From Bacteriovorax sp. MedPE-SWde (GTDB taxonomy: Bacteria > Bdellovibrionota > Bacteriovoracia > Bacteriovoracales > Bacteriovoracaceae): DNA of 64,000 nt. The stretch spans positions 1-64,000 of the forward strand of contig MPCU01000006.1 in assembly GCA_001874305.1 (NCBI GenBank). The letters are read 5' to 3'. Below the pieces are notes generated by a model that was given only the letters and a program-made list of their open reading frames with translations, searched no databases and was not told the DNA's origin. Made by a program: the position numbers and the translations under genes. Position 1 is the stretch's first letter. Each line of letters opens with the position of its first letter. Positions 33,586 through 41,427 of this stretch are shown piece after piece.

Positions 33586-36500
33586 AAATTAGAAAGCTCC
33601 ATAGGTGCCCCATGTCTCATAACATTTACTGCGTATGATCTCTCATTGGTATATGTATACATAAGCTCAAAGTGATTCTTAGAAGAACTTGACTCCATAG
33701 GTGTTACAAATCTCGTCATAACATTTGTCCCAATAACATCACCAACTTCATGAATTACCTTACTAATTCCTTGAGCATCACCATCAATAATAACGACATC
33801 AGCATCATCTTTAACGGCGGCAGCAATTTGTTCAAGTCCCACAAAGTAGCAAGAAACGTTACGTGAAGAAAATCTATTCTTAATAAGAATATCGATTAAA
33901 TATCTCCACCAAATATAAGATTTTTGATTTGTACAAAGAACAGTTACACCAACACCACAGGCAAGGGCCATAAGGAAGTTAATAAAAGTTTCGATATTAG
34001 GTTTTTCATTTAAACTTATATAGAGACACGATTCTTTAAAGGAATCAAATCGAGAATAATTTAACTGCCCCGGAATAACTCTATTATCTCTTCCTTTTTC
34101 TACAACAACTTGGAAATCATTAATTAACCAACTTCTAAGAGTTTGTAACTTTTCTTTATCTCCACCGAATATTCCAGGAAATAGCGGTCCAAAATTGTTA
34201 ATGATAGAATCAAGTGCCCTAACAACTCTTTCCGCGCGAGATGCTAAAGGAAGACCACTGCTTTTAGCAGTTCTAACTTCATAATCACTCCCTACTTCAA
34301 AGAGAGACTTAGACTCATCAGAAATATCGTTTGAAATTACTTGAAGTGAACGTATGTAATCAACACCTCCGGCCTTAGGACCAGTACCGGACATTTTAAA
34401 TCCACCAAAAGGTTCAATACCAACACGAGCACCAGTAATTGGTCTATTTACATATATATTACCGACCTGCATTTTTGAAATACAGTAATCGATATCATCT
34501 TGTGATTGTGAAAATATTCCACCAGTTAAACCAAACTCTACACTATTAAAAACCTCTAGCCCCTCATCTAGGCCATCAACACCAATAATATGTATTACAG
34601 GAGCAAATAGCTCGCGCTGAGAATAACTATCTTTAAGGAGCGCTCTAGCTTTTGGAACTTCAAGTATCGTTGGTCCTACACAATGACCAGGTAGTTCTTC
34701 TTCACTTCTATTGATGTGAACCTTACCTCCAAACTCTTCTGTTTCAAGTACAGCTTCTTTAACTTGGCGAATAAGACGTGATTTCTCATCTCCACTGACA
34801 AGAGGATTAATAAATACAGAGAAATCATCAGAGCCACCAACTTTAATATCTCTTGCGGCCTCTGATAATCTTTTAGCAAGTTTATCTTTTATTTGATTAT
34901 CAACAATGACTCTAGAGCATGCTGAACACTTTTGTCCTGCATGGGCAAAGGCCGAATAAAGAATACCGGAAACAGTTTCATCTAGTTCTGCATTATTAGT
35001 AACAAGGACAGCATTCTTTCCACCCATCTCTGTTATTACTTTCACTGGGTATTCACGCCCTGTAAGCTTGTTCTTATAAAGTCTTTTAGCTGCTGTTTTA
35101 GCGATATGAACACCAACTGGCTTTGATCCCGTAAATACAATTGCACTTATATCAGAATTCTCAATAAGTGTTTGTCCAACAGTCTCTCCAACTCCAGGTA
35201 AATGAACTAACGACTCCTTAGGTACTCCGGCCTCAATTAATAGATTAATAAGAGTATTCGATATTAGTGGTGTTTGCTCGGCAGACTTTAAAATAACAGT
35301 ATTTCCTGCAATAAGTGAACTTACAACCATGCCACAAGGTATTGCGAGAGGAAAATTCCAAGGAGCAATAACAGCAACAGCACCACGAGGAGCAAAGCTC
35401 CCCGACTCTGAAACAACTTTTTGTTCTCTAATGTAGAAGTTTATGAAGTCAATGGCCTCATCAACATCAGCAAGTGCTTCATTGATGGCCTTACCAGATT
35501 CCTTCATAATGAGGGCACTCAACTCATTTCTGCGAGCATGCATGAGATCACTTGCTTTCATCATGACACATGATCTTTCAATCCAAGAGAGATTTGACCA
35601 AGTGCCTTTATAAAAGTCACTATCAACCATACTAATCGCCCTAGTCGCATCGTCAGTTGTAGCAAACTGAATCGTTCCTATAAGAGTCTTATTGTCCGAA
35701 GGTGATTTAACTTCGACAATTTCTCCATGGTTTTCAAAAGTACTTGTATATTTTATCCCAAGGGACTTTTTAGAAAAAACATCTATAGCTGACTTTACAG
35801 TTGATAACTCATCATCAAGATAGGTTCTAAGGATTGGCATATTAAGAAATCTTCCATCTATTTTAGAGATAGAAGGATCAAGGGCCAATTTACCTTCTGT
35901 TTTATTGTTAGAGAATACTTCACTTGGAGAAAGAAGCTTAACTTTCTTTTTATGAGATCTCATAATTGTAAGTACACCAACTTGTGACGAATTTTCCATA
36001 ATACGACGAACAAGATATGCCATTCCAACGATTAAGCTTCCTATTGGAACATAATTCCTTACAGGCCAATTCATCTTTGCCATTGCTGTTGAAAGGGCTT
36101 CATAAGTCATATGAAGACACTGGTGTTCTATAACTGGAATCTCTTTAAATTGAGTTTCACGTAGAGCTTCAGCAAAAGCATGATCGGAAAAGTTATGACT
36201 AGCTAAACATAATTGAATATGTGGATTAGCTTTAAATATTTCATAAATCATCTGCCTAAAATGAATATCTGTTTCTTCTTTGTTTAAAAATTCAGGAGCA
36301 TCATGACCATGGGCCTCGGCCTCAATCGTTTCAGCATCCCAATATGCTCCCTTTACAAGACGTATGGCCATAGTCATACCACGTTCTTTAGCAAGCTCGA
36401 CGATATCATTAAGATGTGCCATACCATCACGTAAGTACGCTTGTACTACAATACCTGTTTGGTCATAATCTGTTAGCTCTTCAGTTTCAAGTAGTAATTT

Positions 36501-37727
36501 CTTATATATTTTAAAGACAACATCTCTATAGAGATAGTGTTCGGCATCGATATTGATAAAGACTGAATTCTCTTTACCACTAAGAAGTATTTTCTTTAAC
36601 CTTGGAGCAACAAGATTATAGGTATAATCAAATGCTTCAGGCTTAAAATCAGAACAAAGAGCTGAAACTTTTATAGAGACATGAGCCCGAAGTACACCAG
36701 CGCTATTCTTTTCACCTTTACTTATGTGAAGAGAGAAACCTTTTACTAGTTTTAGCACCTCATTCATATAGTGATCAGCTTCTTTTTCCGAAACAACAAG
36801 CTCACCAAGCTGGTCTAGTGTTACGTCTCGACCAGTACCAAAGAGTTCTTTAAAACTTTTCTCTGCTAACTCAATAGTTTCACCTGCTATAAACCTCTTC
36901 GCTAAGAAGCGAACTTTAAAACGAATAATTGTTGCAAGAAGTTTTGCAGGTATAATTGAGAATACCAGGTATCCAAGATAAAATAAGGCAGTCCACAAAA
37001 CAGGAAGCGCTCTCTCATCCCCTTTTAATCCAAGTCGTTTCGCTCTTTTAGAATCAACGATGAGTCTCTTTAAAGCTTCAAGTAAAATACGTTTAACCTC
37101 AGTTCCATTTAGGTCATGATCAAGAGAAGGCAGGATTGCGAGAAATTTAAGAAGGTGAACTCTTAAGAGTGCATAGCTCGCAGTTAAAGATAGTGCAAAA
37201 TCTGAAAACTTTTCAAAAACTACTGGACGATAAGAATTAAGGTTCGTCATTAACTCTGCTGTTATCTCATCGCTTCTTTTTCTTAGTTCATCAGTTTCTA
37301 TTTCTGTTAATGCTTTTAGTTTTTGTCTCTTTGAAACAATTTCACTGATTCCAGGATAGTCGTCAGTCTTTATTAGAGAAATTCTCTCAACATATTTTTT
37401 AAAGTCTTTATAAGAATTTTTTTCAAGTTTATTCTCAAGAGAATCTTTATTCTTTTCTATTTGATCCAATAAGAATACTTCGTTAAATAGTCTTACGCTT
37501 GCAAGTCGTAAACACTTCTCATCAGGATGTATACTTAACAAATAATGTACCCCATTGAGAATCACTTGAGTTTTAAATGGTGTATCGAAATCGGCCCAAA
37601 ACATTAACTCTTCTTCAATTGTTGTATTGAGCTTGTCTTCTAATATAAAGAACTCTTCTAAATGCTGATAAAACTTAAATACCCAGTCATTTGAAAGCTT
37701 AAGTTCGCAAATTTTTGGAATATGCAT
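33582..37727 (-). CDS. putA: Bifunctional proline dehydrogenase / L-glutamate gamma-semialdehyde dehydrogenase
   Basis: 1381 residues, converting proline to glutamate with FAD then NAD+ at the inner membrane face. The proline dehydrogenase barrel spans about 330-620 (VSIKVSALCSDF, RLVKGAYWDAE, LASHNFSDHAFAEALRE). The aldehyde dehydrogenase module spans about 680-1150 with IVFTGSKPVG, catalytic base E900 in ITEMGGKNA and nucleophile C934 in GQKCSACSR. About 200 further residues at the C terminus form an ALDH-like tail domain. The N-terminal ribbon-helix-helix repressor domain of E. coli PutA is absent, so this form cannot repress its own operon. A hydrophobic patch at about 250-270 (LPVLWTALFYLGYLVFSII) may aid membrane contact. 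GAGG precedes ATG 37727. Confidence 0.95.
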   Translation of the reverse strand: MHIPKICELKLSNDWVFKFYQHLEEFFILEDKLNTTIEEELMFWADFDTPFKTQVILNGVHYLLSIHPDEKCLRLASVRLFNEVFLLDQIEKNKDSLENKLEKNSYKDFKKYVERISLIKTDDYPGISEIVSKRQKLKALTEIETDELRKRSDEITAELMTNLNSYRPVVFEKFSDFALSLTASYALLRVHLLKFLAILPSLDHDLNGTEVKRILLEALKRLIVDSKRAKRLGLKGDERALPVLWTALFYLGYLVFSIIPAKLLATIIRFKVRFLAKRFIAGETIELAEKSFKELFGTGRDVTLDQLGELVVSEKEADHYMNEVLKLVKGFSLHISKGEKNSAGVLRAHVSIKVSALCSDFKPEAFDYTYNLVAPRLKKILLSGKENSVFINIDAEHYLYRDVVFKIYKKLLLETEELTDYDQTGIVVQAYLRDGMAHLNDIVELAKERGMTMAIRLVKGAYWDAETIEAEAHGHDAPEFLNKEETDIHFRQMIYEIFKANPHIQLCLASHNFSDHAFAEALRETQFKEIPVIEHQCLHMTYEALSTAMAKMNWPVRNYVPIGSLIVGMAYLVRRIMENSSQVGVLTIMRSHKKKVKLLSPSEVFSNNKTEGKLALDPSISKIDGRFLNMPILRTYLDDELSTVKSAIDVFSKKSLGIKYTSTFENHGEIVEVKSPSDNKTLIGTIQFATTDDATRAISMVDSDFYKGTWSNLSWIERSCVMMKASDLMHARRNELSALIMKESGKAINEALADVDEAIDFINFYIREQKVVSESGSFAPRGAVAVIAPWNFPLAIPCGMVVSSLIAGNTVILKSAEQTPLISNTLINLLIEAGVPKESLVHLPGVGETVGQTLIENSDISAIVFTGSKPVGVHIAKTAAKRLYKNKLTGREYPVKVITEMGGKNAVLVTNNAELDETVSGILYSAFAHAGQKCSACSRVIVDNQIKDKLAKRLSEAARDIKVGGSDDFSVFINPLVSGDEKSRLIRQVKEAVLETEEFGGKVHINRSEEELPGHCVGPTILEVPKARALLKDSYSQRELFAPVIHIIGVDGLDEGLEVFNSVEFGLTGGIFSQSQDDIDYCISKMQVGNIYVNRPITGARVGIEPFGGFKMSGTGPKAGGVDYIRSLQVISNDISDESKSLFEVGSDYEVRTAKSSGLPLASRAERVVRALDSIINNFGPLFPGIFGGDKEKLQTLRSWLINDFQVVVEKGRDNRVIPGQLNYSRFDSFKESCLYISLNEKPNIETFINFLMALACGVGVTVLCTNQKSYIWWRYLIDILIKNRFSSRNVSCYFVGLEQIAAAVKDDADVVIIDGDAQGISKVIHEVGDVIGTNVMTRFVTPMESSSSKNHFELMYTYTNERSYAVNVMRHGAPMELSNL

Positions 37728-37754
37728 TTACATACCTCGTCTAAAGATGTTTTT

Positions 37755-37782
37755 TTGTATTTTCATGAATTAACGGTATAAT
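37755..37782 (+). promoter_or_regulatory. Sigma-70 type promoter of the receiver gene
   Basis: -35 TTGTAT (37755-37760), 16-base spacer, perfect -10 TATAAT (37777-37782). Predicted start near 37789, about 43 bases before ATG 37832. Confidence 0.65.
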
Positions 37783-37831
37783 ATTTCCATATAATCACTT
37801 AGTTGAAAACCAAAATCAAGCGAGATTAAAC

Positions 37832-38188
37832 ATGGCGTCAAAGATAGTATTAGTAGATGATGATGATAAAATTGCAGAGCTTTCTGGACAATCATTAATC
37901 TCTAAAGGTTATGACGTAACAATTTTCACAGAACCGGCCCTCGCCATTGAATTTATTCTAACTCACAGTGATGTCGATATTATAATTACAGATAATATTA
38001 TGCCAGGAATCAACGGCCAAGAACTTATCGAAAAATGTTATGAAGAAAGACCAGACCTAAAGTTTATCCTAGCAACTGGTGACGACAGCTCAGGTATTGA
38101 AATATCTCAATACAATAATTCAGTTGTGATAGTACCAAAACCATTTAAGAGAAAAGACCTTATCGACGCAATCGAGGCCTTTAAGTAA
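37832..38188 (+). CDS. Stand-alone response-regulator receiver domain
   Basis: 118 residues, a single CheY-like domain with no output. The acidic pair is in LVDDDDKIAEL, the phospho-acceptor Asp in DIIITDNIMPGINGQEL, the switch Thr in FILATGDD, and the conserved Lys in VPKPFKRKDL. No cognate histidine kinase is adjacent. Such stand-alone receivers work in phosphorelays or bind a target protein directly. TAA is followed immediately by the ATG of the next gene, an exported protein, implying coupled translation. Confidence 0.92.
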   Translation: MASKIVLVDDDDKIAELSGQSLISKGYDVTIFTEPALAIEFILTHSDVDIIITDNIMPGINGQELIEKCYEERPDLKFILATGDDSSGIEISQYNNSVVIVPKPFKRKDLIDAIEAFK

Positions 38189-39319
38189 ATGATTAATGCT
38201 TTAGCTATAATATTCACCATTCTACTATGTGCTAAAACAAGTGCTGTTCAGATATATACGATGAAAGATCTTAATGTTCTTTATGAGCAAAAGGCATATA
38301 AGGAATATCTAGCACACGCTCTCGACATAAGACCCTCACTAAGAAATAAGAAGTGGCGAGAGTTAACGACAAAAATGGCCAGTGACTACGTTAGCTCCTT
38401 AATTAATAAAGGGGTCTCAACTTATAATGGGTTCAAGTATATTGAAAACCTTACTAATATTCCTATTTTAAAAAAAGATGACTTCTTTCAATTAAAGAGA
38501 ACACAATACGCATACTCCTATTTTAAAAGCTGCACTAAAGAGACTTGTCGTAAGGAATTTAAAGAGTTCTGGAGAACTGCCAAACATTATCCAGACTATG
38601 ACTTTAAATTCTATGAACTCTTCCGCCTGAAAGACTCAAGGACGACCAATTACATTCTACCCTACTTCACCAAATCAAGTGGCTCAGAATTCTATTGTAA
38701 GAAAGGTCATGTAGTTAATGATCTTGTAAGAATACTAGAGACGGAGCTAAGATTAACACGTATAGGAAAGTCTAAAGAAGTAATACTTAAGTTTGCGGAC
38801 AAAGATTGTATAAGTTCTCTTTCAAAACAAATTACGGAATCTCTTCTTAGCTTGAAAAAGAGTAATATGAAAAAGATAACACTTTTTAAAATACTCAAAT
38901 CGAATAATTTAATTTCAAATTCAGATGAAGACTTATTCTTTGCAACCTACATTCTTCAAGGACCTATTGTTGGAGAAGTTTTTAATCTGGCCTGGAACAG
39001 AATTATCAAGGTATCCCAAACTTATAAGAGAAGAGAAAAACTACTTCGAAGAATGCTAAGTATGGACCCTCTTCCGGGAGAAGTCTTTGCTCATCCAGAC
39101 ACAAGTAAAAGAGATACTCTTATAAAATTCTTTCACCGAAACTTTCCAGAGTACCTTGAAGGCTATGTTAAAACATGTATTAATTATTATTCGGGAGCTG
39201 TAGAGCATCCTTATGGTAACCCTACAATACACTGTGATTCTCTTATGAAGGCCACAAAGAAAAGGCCCTGGATTCAGGACCATTTAAAAATTAAATATTC
39301 TGGTTCAAAGAAGTTTTAA
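38189..39319 (+). CDS. Exported protein of unknown function
   Basis: 376 residues with a signal peptide ending around residue 20 (ALAIIFTILLCAKTSA). The mature part is helical and basic with several cysteines (CTKETCRKEF, YCKKGH, TCINYY, HCDSLMK) that probably pair in the periplasm. Repeated short helical segments resemble solenoid or SLT superhelix-like packing, but no catalytic motif is seen. Starts directly after the receiver gene and ends two bases from the convergent GNAT gene. Confidence 0.65.
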   Translation: MINALAIIFTILLCAKTSAVQIYTMKDLNVLYEQKAYKEYLAHALDIRPSLRNKKWRELTTKMASDYVSSLINKGVSTYNGFKYIENLTNIPILKKDDFFQLKRTQYAYSYFKSCTKETCRKEFKEFWRTAKHYPDYDFKFYELFRLKDSRTTNYILPYFTKSSGSEFYCKKGHVVNDLVRILETELRLTRIGKSKEVILKFADKDCISSLSKQITESLLSLKKSNMKKITLFKILKSNNLISNSDEDLFFATYILQGPIVGEVFNLAWNRIIKVSQTYKRREKLLRRMLSMDPLPGEVFAHPDTSKRDTLIKFFHRNFPEYLEGYVKTCINYYSGAVEHPYGNPTIHCDSLMKATKKRPWIQDHLKIKYSGSKKF

Positions 39320-39320
39320 A

Positions 39321-39776
39321 CTAAATAGTCTTAACCCACTCAGTTGTATGACCCTTTCTTCCTAATTTCTTAGATGACTTAACGTAGCCATGACTTTCAT
39401 TTAGAGAATATTGTCTAAAATTATCAATAGCACAGTAATGAATTATTTTAGCGGCCTTAAGAAATGAAGCTTGCTCTTCGAAGTAGTCCATAATTCTGTG
39501 AGAGAACCCGCTACCTTGATGTTGCATTTTTATCGAAGTATTCTTGCAGTGTAGCTCCGAGTTATCGAACTTACAAAAAGCTGCAGCGATAATTTCTTCG
39601 CCAAGGTTAACAGAGTATAATTGCCAACCATCCTTTACTTCTCTTCGAATATCATCAAGTGTCCACTTAAAGTCTGGACTATCTGAAAACGCATCGATGT
39701 TAAAGTCGAATACATTCTTTATTTCGGCATCTTTAGTCGCTTGAACGAACGAAAGATCTATTGCATTCCCTTGCAT
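39321..39776 (-). CDS. GNAT family N-acetyltransferase
   Basis: 151 residues with the full GNAT layout. YSVNLGEEIIAAAFCKFD is the beta2-beta3 hairpin. MQHQGSGFSHRIMDYFEEQA is motif A with the acetyl-CoA pyrophosphate loop QGSGFS. A C-terminal YSLNESHGYVKSSKKLG gives the beta6-beta7 part. Transfers an acetyl group to an unknown amine substrate in the cytosol. Monocistronic or co-transcribed after the cytochrome c gene. Confidence 0.8.
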   Translation of the reverse strand: MQGNAIDLSFVQATKDAEIKNVFDFNIDAFSDSPDFKWTLDDIRREVKDGWQLYSVNLGEEIIAAAFCKFDNSELHCKNTSIKMQHQGSGFSHRIMDYFEEQASFLKAAKIIHYCAIDNFRQYSLNESHGYVKSSKKLGRKGHTTEWVKTI

Positions 39777-39804
39777 ACTTCCTTCCTAGTTATATGAGAG
39801 TAAA

Positions 39805-40101
39805 TTACTTTAGAGTAGAAATATAAGCAGACAGGTCTTTATAGTCCTGATCTGATAAGTTCTTTATAAATGGTAACATAGTTGGGTTCTTTCTTTCACC
39901 CTTTTTAAAATCTACTAGTGATTTATATATATACCAATCGAATTGCCCAGAGATTCTAGGTGCCTTCATTGACTTCTTTCCCTCACCTTGTGATCCGTGA
40001 CAAGAAATACATTTTGAATATAGTTTAGCTCCCTTAGCTGCATCTTGAGCAAGCGTAGAAACTGATAAAATAATTAAAACTGCTGAAACAATGCCCTTCA
40101 T
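39805..40101 (-). CDS. Small periplasmic class I cytochrome c
   Basis: 98 residues with a signal peptide (VSAVLIILSVSTLAQ). Haem is attached at C31-I-S-C-H35, and the distal ligand is probably M75 in NPTMLPF, in the spacing of c553/c4-like monohaem cytochromes. Conserved GxGxxK/PxIxGQ elements (GSQGEGKK, APRISGQ) are present. It would carry electrons in the periplasm. The System II assembly genes resB-ccsA encoded at 44.6-47.7 kb can provide its haem ligation. Confidence 0.9.
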   Translation of the reverse strand: MKGIVSAVLIILSVSTLAQDAAKGAKLYSKCISCHGSQGEGKKSMKAPRISGQFDWYIYKSLVDFKKGERKNPTMLPFIKNLSDQDYKDLSAYISTLK

Positions 40102-40151
40102 AAAACCTCACATAAGCCAACGTATATTGTATGATATTAACTGTTTAACGC

Positions 40152-40805
40152 TCATTGAGCAACCAGTTTTATCTCCGTACTGCACAAACTAAACTGAAAA
40201 TATTCTAATAAAGTCGTCATGAAAACTTCAAAGTGCTTACTCTCAAGTAGTGAAGGCCCCACAGAGAGTAGGATCTGGTCTTCTTCAATGGATACCAATT
40301 CGATATTATCGCTAAGCAACAATTCAAAACATGGAGAGACTCTTTCTAAAATATCTGAAACATTCTGTATTCGTTGCTCAAGGTTTAAATCGTTCCATTC
40401 TACAAGATTGACGCCTTGCTTTAACAATAGGGCATTACCAAATGAGCTCACCATTGTCGAAATCGCGTCATTTAACCACTTTCTTGACGCTGTAACGTTC
40501 TCCCATGCCGGAAGGTGATTCTCATCACGAACAAAGCTCTCAACCTCTCTAAAAGTTACTTTAAAGATATGGCGTATTCCCAATCGTGAAACAAGTTCTA
40601 AAACTCCACATAAGAGCGAGATTCTCTCTTCGTCTAGTTTTTGATTACCAATATCTATTCGCCAATTAGTAATATTTGTCTTTTCATCTAGGTTAAAATA
40701 AAGATCTGCCCCAAGAAAGCTATCGCTTACTAGATGGAGATCGTGACCTTCAAACTTATTTGATAGTGACTTATCAAGTAAGTCCTTTGCTATTTTCGAA
40801 ATCAT
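40152..40805 (-). CDS. Protein of unknown function
   Basis: 217 residues from ATG 40805, which has an AAGGT upstream. An in-frame start at 40895 would run 87 bases into the divergent gene and is less likely. No signal peptide and no recognised family. Mixed alpha/beta composition with a Leu-rich central helix (ISLLCGVLELVSRLG) and an acidic C-terminal half. The start codon lies only 13 bases from that of the thiamine pyrophosphokinase-like gene on the other strand. Confidence 0.55.
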   Translation of the reverse strand: MISKIAKDLLDKSLSNKFEGHDLHLVSDSFLGADLYFNLDEKTNITNWRIDIGNQKLDEERISLLCGVLELVSRLGIRHIFKVTFREVESFVRDENHLPAWENVTASRKWLNDAISTMVSSFGNALLLKQGVNLVEWNDLNLEQRIQNVSDILERVSPCFELLLSDNIELVSIEEDQILLSVGPSLLESKHFEVFMTTLLEYFQFSLCSTEIKLVAQ

Positions 40806-40807
40806 TA

Positions 40808-40813
40808 TATAAT
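40808..40813 (+). promoter_or_regulatory. -10 box implying a leaderless transcript
   Basis: Perfect TATAAT whose last T lies six bases before ATG 40819, so transcription would start at or next to the A of the start codon. A good -35 box is not visible (best guess TTTGCT at 40787-40792). Confidence 0.4.
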
Positions 40814-40818
40814 ACCTT

Positions 40819-41427
40819 ATGAGCTCTATAGATATATTTGAATCATCAAAGTCAAAGACTATACAAATTATTGGTCCATGTCCATTTAACATCAATCTAA
40901 TTGTTGATCTTCCTACAATATTTATAGATGGCGGAATACAGCATAGACAAAGAATTCAGGACTCTAAGACACTTAGTGTCGGTGATGGAGACTCCAATCA
41001 GACACAGTATAAATTAGACATCCCCTTCAAAAAAGATAAGTCTTTTTCAGACCTACAAGGATCGTTTCAATATATTCCTGATTTTGTGAGCGAGATAAAC
41101 CTTTTAGGTTTTCTTGGAGAAAGAGCTGATCACGAATTTTCCAATATTCTTGAGCTATTTTCTCTATGCAAACAAAGACATAACTTTGTAGCAAAACTTG
41201 AGGACAGTATTGAGATATTCTCTCCTGGCACCTATCACATAAATCATAATGGCTTAATTAGTTGTTATACGTTTGAAGATAACCTCGTGTCCATAGAGGG
41301 CGATATAAAATACCCTCTAAGACAAGAAAAGATTACACCGCTTAGCTCAAATGGACTTAGTAATGAGGCCCATGGAGACGTAAGCTTAGAGGTTTCTAAG
41401 TCTCCCCTAGTTATTTTTAAGAATTAA
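40819..41427 (+). CDS. Thiamine pyrophosphokinase-like protein
   Basis: 202 residues, resembling thiamine diphosphokinase (thiamine + ATP to TPP + AMP). The three catalytic-domain motifs are recognisable: IFIDGGIQHR (family ADGGAN), VGDGDSNQ (family GDFDS), and LGERADHEFSNI (family GGRxDHxLAN). The C-terminal thiamine-binding beta domain is present but degenerate. I see no Shine-Dalgarno sequence; a TATAAT lies just before the ATG, so it may be translated from a leaderless mRNA. Its 3' end overlaps the convergent penicillin-acylase gene by 21 bases. Confidence 0.7.
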   Translation: MSSIDIFESSKSKTIQIIGPCPFNINLIVDLPTIFIDGGIQHRQRIQDSKTLSVGDGDSNQTQYKLDIPFKKDKSFSDLQGSFQYIPDFVSEINLLGFLGERADHEFSNILELFSLCKQRHNFVAKLEDSIEIFSPGTYHINHNGLISCYTFEDNLVSIEGDIKYPLRQEKITPLSSNGLSNEAHGDVSLEVSKSPLVIFKN

